Origin: Conexibacter woesei DSM 14684
GTDB lineage: Bacteria; Actinomycetota; Thermoleophilia; Solirubrobacterales; Solirubrobacteraceae
DNA length: 64,000 bases
Direction: 5' to 3'
Assembly (NCBI RefSeq): GCF_000025265.1
Contig: NC_013739.1
Coordinates: forward strand, 2,418,001 to 2,482,000
Below, one piece after another: positions 1 to 9,031 of this stretch. Every line of letters begins with the position of its first letter. The stretch's first letter is position 1. The notes below the pieces were generated by a model. It was not told the DNA's origin and made no database searches. It saw nothing but the letters and a program-made list of their open reading frames with translations. The position numbers were made by a program, and so were the translations under genes.

Positions 1-503
1 CGGGCTTCCTGCGCAGCGCGGAGGTCGACGGGGACGCGGCGGTCGAGCTGGCCGTCGAGGCGCGCTACCCGCGGCAGAACTGGGAGATCGAGGTGCCGAT
101 CGCGGCCGAGCACGTCACCGGCGAGGCCGGCGTCCGCGAGCTGGTCGCCGCCTTCCACCGCGCCCACGAGCGGCTGTTCGCGATCAGCGACCCAGACTCG
201 GAGGTCGAGATCATCACCTGGCGCGCCGAGGTGTGCGCGCGAGCGACCGCGTCGGCGCAGCGGCGGATCGTACGGGCCGAGCCCGCCGCGCTCGCCGCCG
301 CGACGACGCGCCCGATGTACGTCCGCGGCGACGGATGGGTCGACGGCGCGGTCGCGCACGTCGACCAGCTCGCCGACGGCGTCGCGGTCGCGGGACCGGC
401 AGTGATCGGCTCGTCGTTCACGACCGTCGTCGTCGACCGCGGCTTCGCCGCGCGGCGCTCGCCCGCCGGCTCACTCGTGATCACCAGGGAGGAAGGCAGA
501 TGA
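1..503 (+). CDS. Hydantoinase/oxoprolinase subunit A, C-terminal part (5' truncated by window)
   Basis: The open frame enters from the left edge (first full codon at 3) and stops with TGA at 501-503, giving about 166 residues. The visible part matches the C-terminal region of HyuA-type proteins: a RYPRQNWEIEVPI segment early on, then a helix with FHRAHERLFA, and a final segment DGVAVAGPAVIGSSFTTVVV typical of the family's end. HyuA is the ATP-binding half of ATP-dependent hydantoinase, 5-oxoprolinase and acetone-carboxylase-like enzymes. It overlaps the downstream HyuB by 4 bp (ATGA), so the two should be translated together. The N-terminal ATPase motifs lie outside the window. Substrate cannot be told. 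Confidence 0.85.
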   Translation, partial: GFLRSAEVDGDAAVELAVEARYPRQNWEIEVPIAAEHVTGEAGVRELVAAFHRAHERLFAISDPDSEVEIITWRAEVCARATASAQRRIVRAEPAALAAATTRPMYVRGDGWVDGAVAHVDQLADGVAVAGPAVIGSSFTTVVVDRGFAARRSPAGSLVITREEGR

Positions 504-2296
504 GCGTCGCATCCACCGCGCGCGAGCCCGGACACGACCGCGTCGAGCTGGCGCTCGTCGCCAACCGGCTGCGGTCGATCGTCCGCAAGATGAGCAACAC
601 GCTCCACCGGACCGGCCGATCGGGCGTGCTGAACACCGCGCGGGACTTCTCCTGCGCGATCGTCACGCACGACGACCGCCTGCTGATGGCGGCCGACAGC
701 CTCCCGATCCACGTCCTCAGCGGACCGGACCAGATGTCGGCCGCGATGCACGCATTCCACCCCGAGCTGCACGCCGGCGACGCGTTCCTGCACAACTCGC
801 CCTACCACGGCAACTCGCACCCGGCCGACCACTCGCTGCTCGTGCCGGTCGTCGACGCGGGCGGGCGGCATCGCTTCACCGTGCTCGTGAAGGCGCACCA
901 GGCCGATTGCGGGAACGCGCTCCCGACGACGTACATGGGCGGCGCGCGCGACGTCTACGCCGAGGGCGCGCTGATCTTCCCCGTCGTCAAGATCCAGTCC
1001 GCCTACCGCGACGTCCAGGACGTCGTGCGGATGTGCGAGATGCGGATCCGCGTGCCCGAGCAGTGGCGCGGCGACTACCTCGCGATGGTCGGCGCCGCGC
1101 GGATCGGCGAGCGCGAGCTGCTCGCGCTCGGCGAGGAGCTGGGCTTCGACGCGCTGCACGGCCACGCCGAGGCCTGGTTCGACTACTCCGAGCAGCGGAT
1201 GGTCAACGCGCTGCGGCGGATGCCGGCCGGCGCCGCGACCGCCGCGACGCGGCACGACCCGGCGCCGGGCGCCCCCGACGGGATCCCCGTCAATGCGACC
1301 GTCACGCTCGACCCGGACGGCGCGACCGCCGAGATCGACCTGCGCGACAACCCCGACTGCTACCCGTGCGGTCTGAACCTCAGCGAGGCGTGCGCGGGGA
1401 CGGCGGCCATGATCGGGCTGTTCAACTGCCTGCCGGAGACGGTGCCGACGAACGCGGGCAGCCTGCGCCGCGTGACGGTGCACCTGCGGCGCGGCTGCGT
1501 CGTCGGGATCGCAGAGCACCCGACCAGCACGTCGGTCGCGACGACGAACGTCGCCGACCGCGTCACCGCGGCGGTGCAGCTCGCGATCGCGGAGCTGGCA
1601 GACGGGCACGGCATGGCGGAGGCCGGCGGCTTCGGCGCCTCCTCCGCCGCGGTCATCTCCGGCCGCGACCCGCGCGCCGGCGGTGCGCCGTTCGTCAACC
1701 AGCTGTTCCTCGTCCTCAGCGGCGGTCCCGGCAATCCGCACACGGACGGCTGGACGACGTTCTGCCACGCCGGCAACGGCGGGATGTTGTACGTCGACAG
1801 CGTCGAGGTCGACGAGCTGAACTTCCCGATCCTTGTCCGCGCCCAGCGCGTCGAGCCCGACAGCGAGGGCTCCGGCCGGCTGCGCGGGGCGCCGTCGGTC
1901 TACGCCGAGTACGGGCCGCTCGACGGCGAGCTGACCGTGATCTACGCGGGCGACGGCCACGTCAACGCGGCGGCGGGCGCGCGCGGCGGAGAGCCCGGCG
2001 CGCGCGCGAAGCAGTTCCGCCGCGACGGCGCCGGCGAGCTGACGGCGCTTCCCGGGAGCGGCGAGATCACGCTGCTGCCCGGCGAGACGATCGTCTCGCT
2101 GACGGCGGCCGGCGGCGGCTACGGGCCGCCCGTCCTGCGCGACCCGGAGCTGGTGGCCGAGGACGTGCGCGAGGGCGCCGTCAGCCGCACGCGCGCGCGG
2201 GAGACGTATCGCGTGGTCCTCGACGGGGACCTCGAGGCGGACCTCGCCGCCACCAGCGCACTTCGGAAACTCGAGATGGAAGAGGCAGCCCCGTGA
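500..2296 (+). CDS. Hydantoinase/oxoprolinase subunit B (HyuB family), first copy
   Basis: 598-residue HyuB-family protein, usual length for the family. It carries the family's N-terminal helix (LVANRLRSIVRKMSNTL), a motif FLHNSPYHGNSHPADH at residues 96-111 where most relatives have NDPYxGGTHLPD, and a conserved glycine-rich C-terminal block with GGPGNPHTDG and HAGNGG. The HNSPY substitution departs from the second HyuB in this window (NDPYSGGSH), so the two copies probably act on different substrates. HyuA and HyuB together hydrolyse or carboxylate cyclic amides or ketones at the cost of ATP. Start ATG at 500 overlaps the HyuA stop; the end overlaps the aminotransferase GTG start. Confidence 0.85.
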   Translation: MSVASTAREPGHDRVELALVANRLRSIVRKMSNTLHRTGRSGVLNTARDFSCAIVTHDDRLLMAADSLPIHVLSGPDQMSAAMHAFHPELHAGDAFLHNSPYHGNSHPADHSLLVPVVDAGGRHRFTVLVKAHQADCGNALPTTYMGGARDVYAEGALIFPVVKIQSAYRDVQDVVRMCEMRIRVPEQWRGDYLAMVGAARIGERELLALGEELGFDALHGHAEAWFDYSEQRMVNALRRMPAGAATAATRHDPAPGAPDGIPVNATVTLDPDGATAEIDLRDNPDCYPCGLNLSEACAGTAAMIGLFNCLPETVPTNAGSLRRVTVHLRRGCVVGIAEHPTSTSVATTNVADRVTAAVQLAIAELADGHGMAEAGGFGASSAAVISGRDPRAGGAPFVNQLFLVLSGGPGNPHTDGWTTFCHAGNGGMLYVDSVEVDELNFPILVRAQRVEPDSEGSGRLRGAPSVYAEYGPLDGELTVIYAGDGHVNAAAGARGGEPGARAKQFRRDGAGELTALPGSGEITLLPGETIVSLTAAGGGYGPPVLRDPELVAEDVREGAVSRTRARETYRVVLDGDLEADLAATSALRKLEMEEAAP

Positions 2297-3561
2297 CGAC
2301 GAACGAACCGCTGTGGCACGGTCAGGCGCACATGCCGACCGTGGCGCGGTCCCGGCGCGTGATCGCGCGCGGCGACGGGGTGCACGTGTGGGACGAGGAC
2401 GGCCACAGGGTCCTCGACCTGCCCGCCAGCCTCTGGTACTGCGCGGTCGGCCACGGACGCGGCGAGATCGCCGACGCCGCGTCGGCGCAGCTGCGCACGC
2501 TCGCCGCCTACTCGAACTTCCAGTCCTACGCGACGCGACCGGCGCTGGAGTTGGCGGGCGTGCTGGCCGACGCCGCGCCGATGGAGCAGGCGAAGGTCTT
2601 CCTCACCTCCGGCGGCTCCGACGCCGTCGACCTGTCGGTCAAGCTGGCGCGCCGCTACTGGTCGGCCGTCGAGCGGCCGCGCAAGCGCACGATCGTGACG
2701 CGCGAGCGCAGCTACCACGGCCTCCACGGCTTCGGCACGAGCATCAGCGGCCTGGACGTCTACCGCGAGGGGATCGACCGGCTGCTGCCGGACGCGGTGC
2801 GGGTCCCGTACGACGACTGGCGCGCGTTCGAACGGCTGCTCGCCGACGGCGGGTCCGAGCACGTCGCGGCGTTCGTCTGCGAGCCGGTGATCGGCTCCGG
2901 CGGCGTGCTGCACGCGCCGGACGACTACTTCGCCAACGTGCGGCGGCTCTGCGACGAGCATGACGTGCTGTTCGTCGCCGACGAGGTGATCGCCGGCTTC
3001 GGGCGCCTCGGCACGCTGTTCGCGTCCGAGCGGTTCGGCCTGCGCCCCGACATCCTGCTGTTCGCCAAGGGCGTCTCGTCGGGCTACCTGCCCCTCGGCG
3101 GGGTGCTCGTCGCGGGCCGCGTCGCGGCGCCGTTCTGGGACGAGGACAGCACGCTCGTCCTGCGCCATGGGCTCACCTACCAGGCGCACGCGACGGCCTG
3201 CGCGGCCGGGCTCGCCAACCTCGCGATCATCGAACGGGAAGGCCTCGTCGCACGGGCGCGCGAGCTGGAGACGACGCTCGCGTCGGTGCTGCGGCCGCTG
3301 GAGCGACATCCGCTGGTCGAGCAGGTGCGGGTCGGCGAGGGCCTGCTCGCGGGCGTCGTCGTGCGCGACGCCGCGACCGCCGGCCGCGTCTCCGACGACG
3401 CCTGGGAGCGCGGGCTGCTCGCGCGCCAGATCGGCGACGGCGACGTGCTGCAGGTCAGCCCGCCGCTGACGATCTCGCCCGAGCAGCTCGCCGAGGCGGC
3501 GGAGCTGCTGGCGGCGTCGCTCGACGACGTGCTCGCGACCGTGCCGGGAGCTGCGGCATGA
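2293..3561 (+). CDS. Class III PLP-dependent aminotransferase
   Basis: 422-residue fold-type I aminotransferase of class III (omega-amino acid/acetylornithine group). Visible marks: the N-terminal LWHGQAHMP and the LPASLWYCAVGHG block near residue 50, the PLP-binding Asp in FVADEVIAGFG at about 235, and the Schiff-base lysine in FAKGVSSGYLPLGG at about K259. GTG start at 2293 is chosen because it overlaps the HyuB stop (GTGA) and puts the first conserved residues at the expected distance; the frame continues upstream without support. The following aldehyde dehydrogenase overlaps by 4 bp, which suggests the semialdehyde formed by transamination is oxidised next. The amino donor or acceptor is not predictable. 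Confidence 0.9.
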   Translation: MTTNEPLWHGQAHMPTVARSRRVIARGDGVHVWDEDGHRVLDLPASLWYCAVGHGRGEIADAASAQLRTLAAYSNFQSYATRPALELAGVLADAAPMEQAKVFLTSGGSDAVDLSVKLARRYWSAVERPRKRTIVTRERSYHGLHGFGTSISGLDVYREGIDRLLPDAVRVPYDDWRAFERLLADGGSEHVAAFVCEPVIGSGGVLHAPDDYFANVRRLCDEHDVLFVADEVIAGFGRLGTLFASERFGLRPDILLFAKGVSSGYLPLGGVLVAGRVAAPFWDEDSTLVLRHGLTYQAHATACAAGLANLAIIEREGLVARARELETTLASVLRPLERHPLVEQVRVGEGLLAGVVVRDAATAGRVSDDAWERGLLARQIGDGDVLQVSPPLTISPEQLAEAAELLAASLDDVLATVPGAAA

Positions 3562-4997
3562 GCGCCGCGACGCAGCCGCGCCCGCGCGACCTCCCGCTGC
3601 TGGTCGACGGCGAGCGCGTCGTGACCGGCGACTGGCTCGACGTCCACTCGCCCTGGTCGGGCTTCGTCGTCGCGCGCCTCGCACTCGGCGGCGCGGACGT
3701 GACGCGCTCCGCGATCGACGCGGCCGGGCGAGCGATGCGCGCGCCGCTGCCGAACGTCGAGCGGCGGGCGCTGCTGGAGCGGATCGCGACCGGGCTGGAG
3801 GAGCGCCGCGACGAGGTCGCCGCGATCCTCTGCGCCGAGGCGGGCAAGCCGCTCGCCGCCGGCGCGGCGGAGTGCGACCGCGCCGCCGGGACGTTCCGCG
3901 CGGCGGCTGAGGAGAGCGTGCGGCTCGGCGGCGAGGTCGTGCCGCTGCTCGACGAGGCCGGGGCCGGCGGCAAGGTCGCGTTCACGCTGCGCAAGCCGGT
4001 CGGCGTCGTGGCGGCGATCACGCCGTTCAACTTCCCGCTCAACCTCGTCGCGCACAAGGTCGCCCCGGCGCTCGCCGCCGGCTGCGCCGTCGTGCTGAAG
4101 CCGGCCGAGAAGGCGCCAGGCGCCGCGCTGCTGCTGGCCGAGGTCGCGGCGGCGGCCGGGCTGCCGCCCGGCTGGCTGAACGTGATCGCCGGCGACCCGC
4201 GCGAGATCGCGGAGCAGTTCTGCGACGACCCGCGCGTCGCGCTGATCACCTTCACCGGCTCCGCCGCGATCGGCTGGGGTCTCGCCAGACGCGCGTCGCC
4301 CAAGCGCGTGACGCTGGAGCTGGGAAACGTCACGCCGGTGATCGTCGCGGCCGACGGCGACCTCGACCGCGCGGTCGACGCCGTCGCGTCGAGCGCGTTC
4401 CGCTTCTCCGGACAGGCGTGCATCTCGGCGCAGCGCGCGATCGTGCACGAGTCCGTCGTGGAGCGGTTCGCCGGCAAGCTGGTGCACGCCGCCGAGCGGT
4501 TGTCGGTCGGCGACCCCGCCGACCCGCGCACCGAGCTGGGACCGCTGATCTCCGCTGCGGCGACGGAGCGGCTGCTGCACGCGATCGAGACGACCGTCCG
4601 CGCCGGCGCGACGCTGGCGACCGGCGGGAGCACGATCGGCCGCTGTCTGCTGCCGACGGTGCTGGTCGGCGCTCCGCCGACGAGCCCGCTCGTCTGCGAG
4701 GAGGCGTTCGGCCCCGTCGTGGCGGTGACCTCGTTCGCGACGCTCGACGAGGCGTTTGCGCAGGCGAACGCGACCGAGTTCGGGCTTCAGGCGGCGGTCT
4801 TCAGCGCCTCCTCGGCGACTGCCCTGCGCGCCGCGCGCGAGCTGTCGTTCGGCGCCGTGATCGTCAACGACACGCCCAGCTTCCGGCAGGACCAGATGCC
4901 CTACGGGGGCGTGAAGCACTCGGGCAACACGCGCGAAGGACCCGCCCGCGCGATCCACGAGATGACCGAGGAGTGCCTGGTCGTGCTCGATGCCTAG
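3558..4997 (+). CDS. NAD(P)-dependent aldehyde dehydrogenase
   Basis: 479 residues, normal for the ALDH superfamily. The cofactor-binding stretch (ITPFNFPLN, KPAEKAP, FTGSAAIGWG), the general base E254 in LELGNVTP and the nucleophile C288 in SGQACISAQR are present with the standard 34-residue spacing. The usual LELGGKSP is LELGNVTP here. It most likely oxidises the aldehyde or semialdehyde produced by the adjacent aminotransferase to a carboxylic acid in the cytoplasm. Its ATG overlaps the aminotransferase stop. Specific substrate unknown. Confidence 0.92.
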   Translation: MSAATQPRPRDLPLLVDGERVVTGDWLDVHSPWSGFVVARLALGGADVTRSAIDAAGRAMRAPLPNVERRALLERIATGLEERRDEVAAILCAEAGKPLAAGAAECDRAAGTFRAAAEESVRLGGEVVPLLDEAGAGGKVAFTLRKPVGVVAAITPFNFPLNLVAHKVAPALAAGCAVVLKPAEKAPGAALLLAEVAAAAGLPPGWLNVIAGDPREIAEQFCDDPRVALITFTGSAAIGWGLARRASPKRVTLELGNVTPVIVAADGDLDRAVDAVASSAFRFSGQACISAQRAIVHESVVERFAGKLVHAAERLSVGDPADPRTELGPLISAAATERLLHAIETTVRAGATLATGGSTIGRCLLPTVLVGAPPTSPLVCEEAFGPVVAVTSFATLDEAFAQANATEFGLQAAVFSASSATALRAARELSFGAVIVNDTPSFRQDQMPYGGVKHSGNTREGPARAIHEMTEECLVVLDA

Positions 4998-5031
4998 CAC
5001 CCGTCCGCTCAACGACAGCGAGGAGAACGCT

Positions 5032-5793
5032 GTGTCAGACGTCAACCCCTTCCGGCTCGACGGCGCCGCGATCGTCGTCACCGGCGCAAGCTCCGGGATC
5101 GGCGCGCAGATCGCGCGGACGCTCGGCGAGCAGGGCGCGCGCGTGCTGCTCGTCGGCCGCGACGAGCAGCGCCTGCAGGCGAGCGCCGCGGCGGTGCGCG
5201 CGACCGGCGCAGAGGCCGAGCCGCTGGCGCTCGACCTCTGCGACGAGGCGGCGCCTGAGCTGGTGCTCGCCGCCGCCCGCGACCGCTTCGGCGCGCTGAC
5301 CGGCCTCGTCCACGCGGCCGGCGTGTTCGACCCGACGCCGTTCGGCGACACGACCGACGCGATCCTCGACCGCCAGTGGGAGGTCAACGTGCGGGCGCCG
5401 TTCCGGCTCACGCGCGCGGCCGTCCCGCACCTGCCGCGCGGCGCGTCGGTGACGTTCATCTCGTCGATCGCCGGCCACGTCGGCTTCCCCAACTCGTCCG
5501 CGTACTGCGCCACGAAGGGCGCGGTCGAGCTGCTCGTCAGATCGCTCGCGGTCGAGCTGGCACCGGCCGGCGTGCGAGTCAACGCGGTCGCGCCGGGCAA
5601 CGTGCGCACGAGCATCAACGCGCACCTGCTCGCCGACCCCGAGTACCACGCGCAGATGCTGGCGGCGACCCCCGCCGGCCGCATCGGCGAGGTCGAGGAC
5701 ATCGCGCCCGCGGTCGCCTTCCTGGCGTCGCCGGCTGCCGGCTACGTGCACGGCGCGAGCCTGCTCGTCGACGGCGGCTGGGCCGCCCTGTAG
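5032..5793 (+). CDS. Short-chain dehydrogenase/reductase (SDR)
   Basis: 253-residue classical SDR. TGASSGIG near residues 17-24 binds NAD(P), NxAG appears as HAAG, and the catalytic Ser-Tyr-Lys set is visible in SSIAGHVGF and SAYCATKGA. The C-terminus ends in VDGGW, standard for the family. GTG at 5032 is chosen over an upstream in-frame ATG at 4990 because an AGGAG ribosome site sits at 5021-5025 with 6 nt spacing, and the upstream 14 residues look like read-through of the preceding gene end. Probably an alcohol or ketone oxidoreductase in the same pathway as the neighbouring ALDH. Confidence 0.9.
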   Translation: MSDVNPFRLDGAAIVVTGASSGIGAQIARTLGEQGARVLLVGRDEQRLQASAAAVRATGAEAEPLALDLCDEAAPELVLAAARDRFGALTGLVHAAGVFDPTPFGDTTDAILDRQWEVNVRAPFRLTRAAVPHLPRGASVTFISSIAGHVGFPNSSAYCATKGAVELLVRSLAVELAPAGVRVNAVAPGNVRTSINAHLLADPEYHAQMLAATPAGRIGEVEDIAPAVAFLASPAAGYVHGASLLVDGGWAAL

Positions 5794-5903
5794 CCCCTTT
5801 CTCGTCGCGGCGACGCACGGAAACCTATGCCGCCGCAGAGGCGCGGCGTAGCGTGCGAAGCCGGGCGGGAGATCCCGGTGAGACACGCTCGAAGGAGAGA
5901 GAG
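5794..5903 (+). promoter_or_regulatory. Leader of the CUT2 importer gene, with strong ribosome site
   Basis: A 110-bp gap that breaks the run of overlapping genes. It holds a strong ribosome site (GAAGGAGAG, 5891-5899) and just before it a small GC hairpin, CCGGG at 5861-5865 with CCCGG at 5874-5878. No convincing -35/-10 pair was seen. The hairpin could be an mRNA processing or attenuation element that raises the binding-protein level, but this is weak. Confidence 0.35.
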
Positions 5904-6941
5904 ATGCGTGCAGTTCGTTGGTGCATGACCGGTGTGTGCGTCGTCGCGGCAGTGGCCCTCACGGCCTGCGGCGACGCGGATGAGAAGACGACGACCGCCG
6001 CGGCCGGACAGACGGCGACGAGCGCCGAGCAGGAGCGCCAGCTCGCCTTCTTCGTCCCGATCCTCGCGAACGAGTTCGGCGCGGCCTACAAGAGAGGGAT
6101 CGAGGAGACAGCGGCCAAGCGCGGCGCCTCGGTCCAGACGTTCGACTCCCAGGGCGACCCCGCGCGCCAGCTGAGCCAGATCCAGGACGCGATCGTCGCC
6201 GACCGCTTCGACGGCTTCGTGATCTACACCGACGACGGCGTCAACGTCGTCCCGGGCGTCGACCGCGCGGTCGACGCCGGGATCGAGGTGACCGCGATCG
6301 ACACCGTCATCGGGACCGAGCGCGACAGCCTCGTGCCGTACGACGGCATGACCGCGATGGTCGGCCAGACCGGCGCCAGCAACGGCACGAAGATCGGCGA
6401 GCAGGTCGTCGCCGCCTGCGCCGAGCAGGACCCGTGCAAGGTGCTGCTGATGATCGGCAGCGCCAAGTACTCGATCGACCGCGATCGCCTCGAGGCCGCC
6501 GAGAAGGTCTTCGAGGGGCATCCGAACATCGAGGTCGTCGGCACGCAGGAGGCCAACTACGAGCGCGACCGCGGTCGCACCGTGATGCAGAACGTGCTGC
6601 AGAGCACGCCCGACCTCGACGTGGTCGCCACGTGGGGGGACCAGATGGCGCTCGGGGCGATCCCCGTGATCGCGAGCGCCGGCAGAACCGACCAGATCAA
6701 GCTGATCGGCAACGGCGCGAGCAGACCCGGAGTCGAGGCGATCAGAGCCGGCACGATGGAGTCGAGCTATGCGTTCCTGCCCGAGACGGCAGGCCGAATC
6801 GCGACAGACCTGACGCTTGACGCGATCAGTGGGAAGGACGTTGAGAGATCCGTGAACATGGAAGAGCAGAGCCCGCCGCTGCCGGCCAGCGGCGTCGTGA
6901 TCGACAGATCGAACGTCGACGACTTCAAGGCGGAGTGGTGA
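5904..6941 (+). CDS. Sugar-type (CUT2) ABC importer substrate-binding lipoprotein
   Basis: 345-residue periplasmic-binding-protein-like I protein. A lipoprotein signal (basic start, hydrophobic core, VALTAC lipobox with Cys21) is followed by a low-complexity T/A-rich linker. The mature part begins with LAFFVPILANEFG and continues with the FDSQGDPARQ and ATWGDQMALGA blocks typical of ribose/galactose-binding relatives. It is followed by the CUT2 ATPase and permease, separated by a HyuA-HyuB pair, so the ligand is probably the substrate of the hydantoinase-type enzymes and not necessarily a sugar. Six of its 20 arginines use AGA, a codon almost absent from neighbouring cytoplasmic genes. Confidence 0.9.
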   Translation: MRAVRWCMTGVCVVAAVALTACGDADEKTTTAAAGQTATSAEQERQLAFFVPILANEFGAAYKRGIEETAAKRGASVQTFDSQGDPARQLSQIQDAIVADRFDGFVIYTDDGVNVVPGVDRAVDAGIEVTAIDTVIGTERDSLVPYDGMTAMVGQTGASNGTKIGEQVVAACAEQDPCKVLLMIGSAKYSIDRDRLEAAEKVFEGHPNIEVVGTQEANYERDRGRTVMQNVLQSTPDLDVVATWGDQMALGAIPVIASAGRTDQIKLIGNGASRPGVEAIRAGTMESSYAFLPETAGRIATDLTLDAISGKDVERSVNMEEQSPPLPASGVVIDRSNVDDFKAEW

Positions 6942-9031
6942 GCGGCATGGTGCGTGTCGCGACCGACGTCGGCGGGACGTTCACCGACTCGGCGGTGCTG
7001 GACGAGCACGGGCACGTCTCGTTCGAGAAGGCGCCGTCGACGCCGGCCGACTACTCGCAGGGGATCGTCGACTGCCTCGGCCGGCACGACTTCGGCGCCG
7101 AGGAGATCTCCAGCATGGTGCACGGCTCGACGGTCGTCATCAACGCGGTGATCCAGCGCAGAGGCGCGAAGACGGCGTTCCTGACGACCGACGGCTTCCG
7201 CGATCTGCTGCTGATCCAACGCCACAACCGCCCGCAGATCCGCAACATCCGCTACCGCAAGCCGGTGCCGCTCGTCGAGCGGGCGCTGCAGCTGTCGGTC
7301 GTGGAGCGGATGAACTGCGACGGCGAGGTGCTGAAGCCGCTCGACGAGGACGGGGTCCGCGCCGTCGGCGCGACGCTCCGCGACGCGGGCGTGGAGGCAG
7401 TCGCCGTCTGCTTCCTGCACGCGTACGCCAACGCGGCGCACGAGGAGCGGGCGCGCGAGCTGCTGCGCGAGGTCCACCCGTCGCTGGAGGTGGTGATCTC
7501 CTCGCAGGTGATGCGCGAGTACCGCGAGTTCGAGCGCGCGTCCAGCACGGTCGTCAACGCCTTCACGCGGCCCGTCGTGACGAAGTACCTCGACTCGCTC
7601 GAGGGCGCGCTCGCTGAGCGCGGCGCTGCCGGCGAGCTGTACGTGATGAACTCCAGCGGCGGCATCATGAGCCCGGAGCAGGCCCGCTGGAACCCGCTCC
7701 AGATGATGGAGTCCGGTCCCGCGGGCGGCATCATGGGCGCGGTCGAGCTGGGCCGCCTGATCGGCATCGACGACCTCGTCGCGTTCGACATGGGCGGCAC
7801 GACGGTGAAGGCGTCGCTCGTGCGCGGTGGCGAGCCGGCCGTGCTGCGCGAGTACGAGGTGCCCGGCCACCACCCGCTGATGATGTCGGTGCTCGACATC
7901 GTCGAGCTGGGCGCCGGCGGTGGCAGCATCGCGTGGGTCGCCGACGACGGCACGCTCAAGGTCGGCCCGCGCAGCGCCGGGTCGCACCCCGGCCCCGTCT
8001 GCTACCAGTGGGGCGGCCAGGAGCCGACGCTGACCGACGCGAACGTCGTGCTCGGCCGCTTCAACCCGGCCAACTTCTGGGGCGGGGAGCTGCAGCTCGA
8101 CGTCGAGGCGGCCGAGGCCGCGATCAAGCGCAGCATCGGCGACCCGCTCGGGCTCGACGTGACGGCGGCGGCCGCCGGGATCTCGGAGATCGCGATCGCC
8201 AGCATCCGCACCGCGGTGCGGATCGTGTCGGTCGAGCGCGGCCACGACACGTCGGACTTCACGCTTGTCGCCTACGGCGGCTCGGGCCCGATGTTCGCGT
8301 CGCGGATCGCCCGTGAGCTGGGCCTGCGCGGCGTCGTCGTGCCGTTCGCGGCGGCCAACTTCTCCGCCTGGGGGATGCTGACGGCCGACCTCCGCTACGA
8401 CCGCAGCCAGACGCTCGTGCGCGCGACCGATCAGGTCGACGCCGGCCAGCTGGTCGATCGCTTCGCCGTTCTGGAGCGGGAGCTGGACCAGCTGCTGGAG
8501 CACGACGGCGTCGCGCCGGAGGACCGCTCCTTCGCGCGCCAGCTCAGCATGCGCTACGCCGGCCAGGAGCACACGCTCGAGGTGCCGGTCGGCGACGAGC
8601 CCGAGCGCGACGCGCTCGCGGAGGTCGTCGCGCGCTTCCACGAGCTGCACGAGGTCGCCTTCAAGCAGTCGGTGCCGGGCGAGGCGACCGAGATCACGCG
8701 CGTCGGCGTGACGGCCACCGGCGCGATGGCGAAGCCGCGCGTCCGCCCGTTGGAGCTGACGAGCGGCACCGCCGCCGACGCGCTCGTCGGCAACCGCCAG
8801 GTGCTGCTGGAGCGCGACTTCGAGCTGCTGCCGGTCTACGACCGCGCACGCCTCGCCGTCGGCGCGGTCGTCGAAGGGCCGGCGGTCGTCGAGGAGCCGA
8901 CCTGCACGACGCTGCTCCAGGCCGGCGACCACGCCGTCGCCGACCGCTACGGGAACCTGCTGATCGCCGACGGCGAGGTGCTGCCCGCGCTGCTCGACCG
9001 CGCCAACTCCACGGAGGCCGCACATGCCTGA
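6938..9031 (+). CDS. Hydantoinase/oxoprolinase subunit A (HyuA), second copy
   Basis: About 697 residues, full-length HyuA. The N-terminal phosphate loop VATDVGGTFTDS lies at residues 7-18, and the second actin-fold motif FDMGGTTVKASLV near 283-295. The conserved GAGGGSIAW follows near 327, and SAGSHPGPVCY near 347. HyuA binds and cleaves ATP to activate a cyclic amide or carbonyl substrate for HyuB. GTG 6938 overlaps the preceding stop (GTGA) and is taken as the start; ATG 6947 is a reasonable alternative and would only remove three residues. It overlaps HyuB by 8 bp. Being placed between the importer's binding protein and its ATPase argues that transporter and enzyme share a substrate. Confidence 0.9.
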   Translation: MSGMVRVATDVGGTFTDSAVLDEHGHVSFEKAPSTPADYSQGIVDCLGRHDFGAEEISSMVHGSTVVINAVIQRRGAKTAFLTTDGFRDLLLIQRHNRPQIRNIRYRKPVPLVERALQLSVVERMNCDGEVLKPLDEDGVRAVGATLRDAGVEAVAVCFLHAYANAAHEERARELLREVHPSLEVVISSQVMREYREFERASSTVVNAFTRPVVTKYLDSLEGALAERGAAGELYVMNSSGGIMSPEQARWNPLQMMESGPAGGIMGAVELGRLIGIDDLVAFDMGGTTVKASLVRGGEPAVLREYEVPGHHPLMMSVLDIVELGAGGGSIAWVADDGTLKVGPRSAGSHPGPVCYQWGGQEPTLTDANVVLGRFNPANFWGGELQLDVEAAEAAIKRSIGDPLGLDVTAAAAGISEIAIASIRTAVRIVSVERGHDTSDFTLVAYGGSGPMFASRIARELGLRGVVVPFAAANFSAWGMLTADLRYDRSQTLVRATDQVDAGQLVDRFAVLERELDQLLEHDGVAPEDRSFARQLSMRYAGQEHTLEVPVGDEPERDALAEVVARFHELHEVAFKQSVPGEATEITRVGVTATGAMAKPRVRPLELTSGTAADALVGNRQVLLERDFELLPVYDRARLAVGAVVEGPAVVEEPTCTTLLQAGDHAVADRYGNLLIADGEVLPALLDRANSTEAAHA

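Noticed and set aside
65-1960. Long open frame on the minus strand opposite the HyuA-HyuB genes, and many similar long antisense frames across the window
   Set aside because: High GC removes stop codons in several frames. The translations are Arg/Ala/His-rich with no recognisable domain, while the opposite strand carries full conserved proteins.
5861-5878. CCGGG/CCCGG hairpin considered as a rho-independent terminator after the SDR gene
   Set aside because: Only 5-bp arms and no T-run. Short GC palindromes are expected by chance at this base composition.
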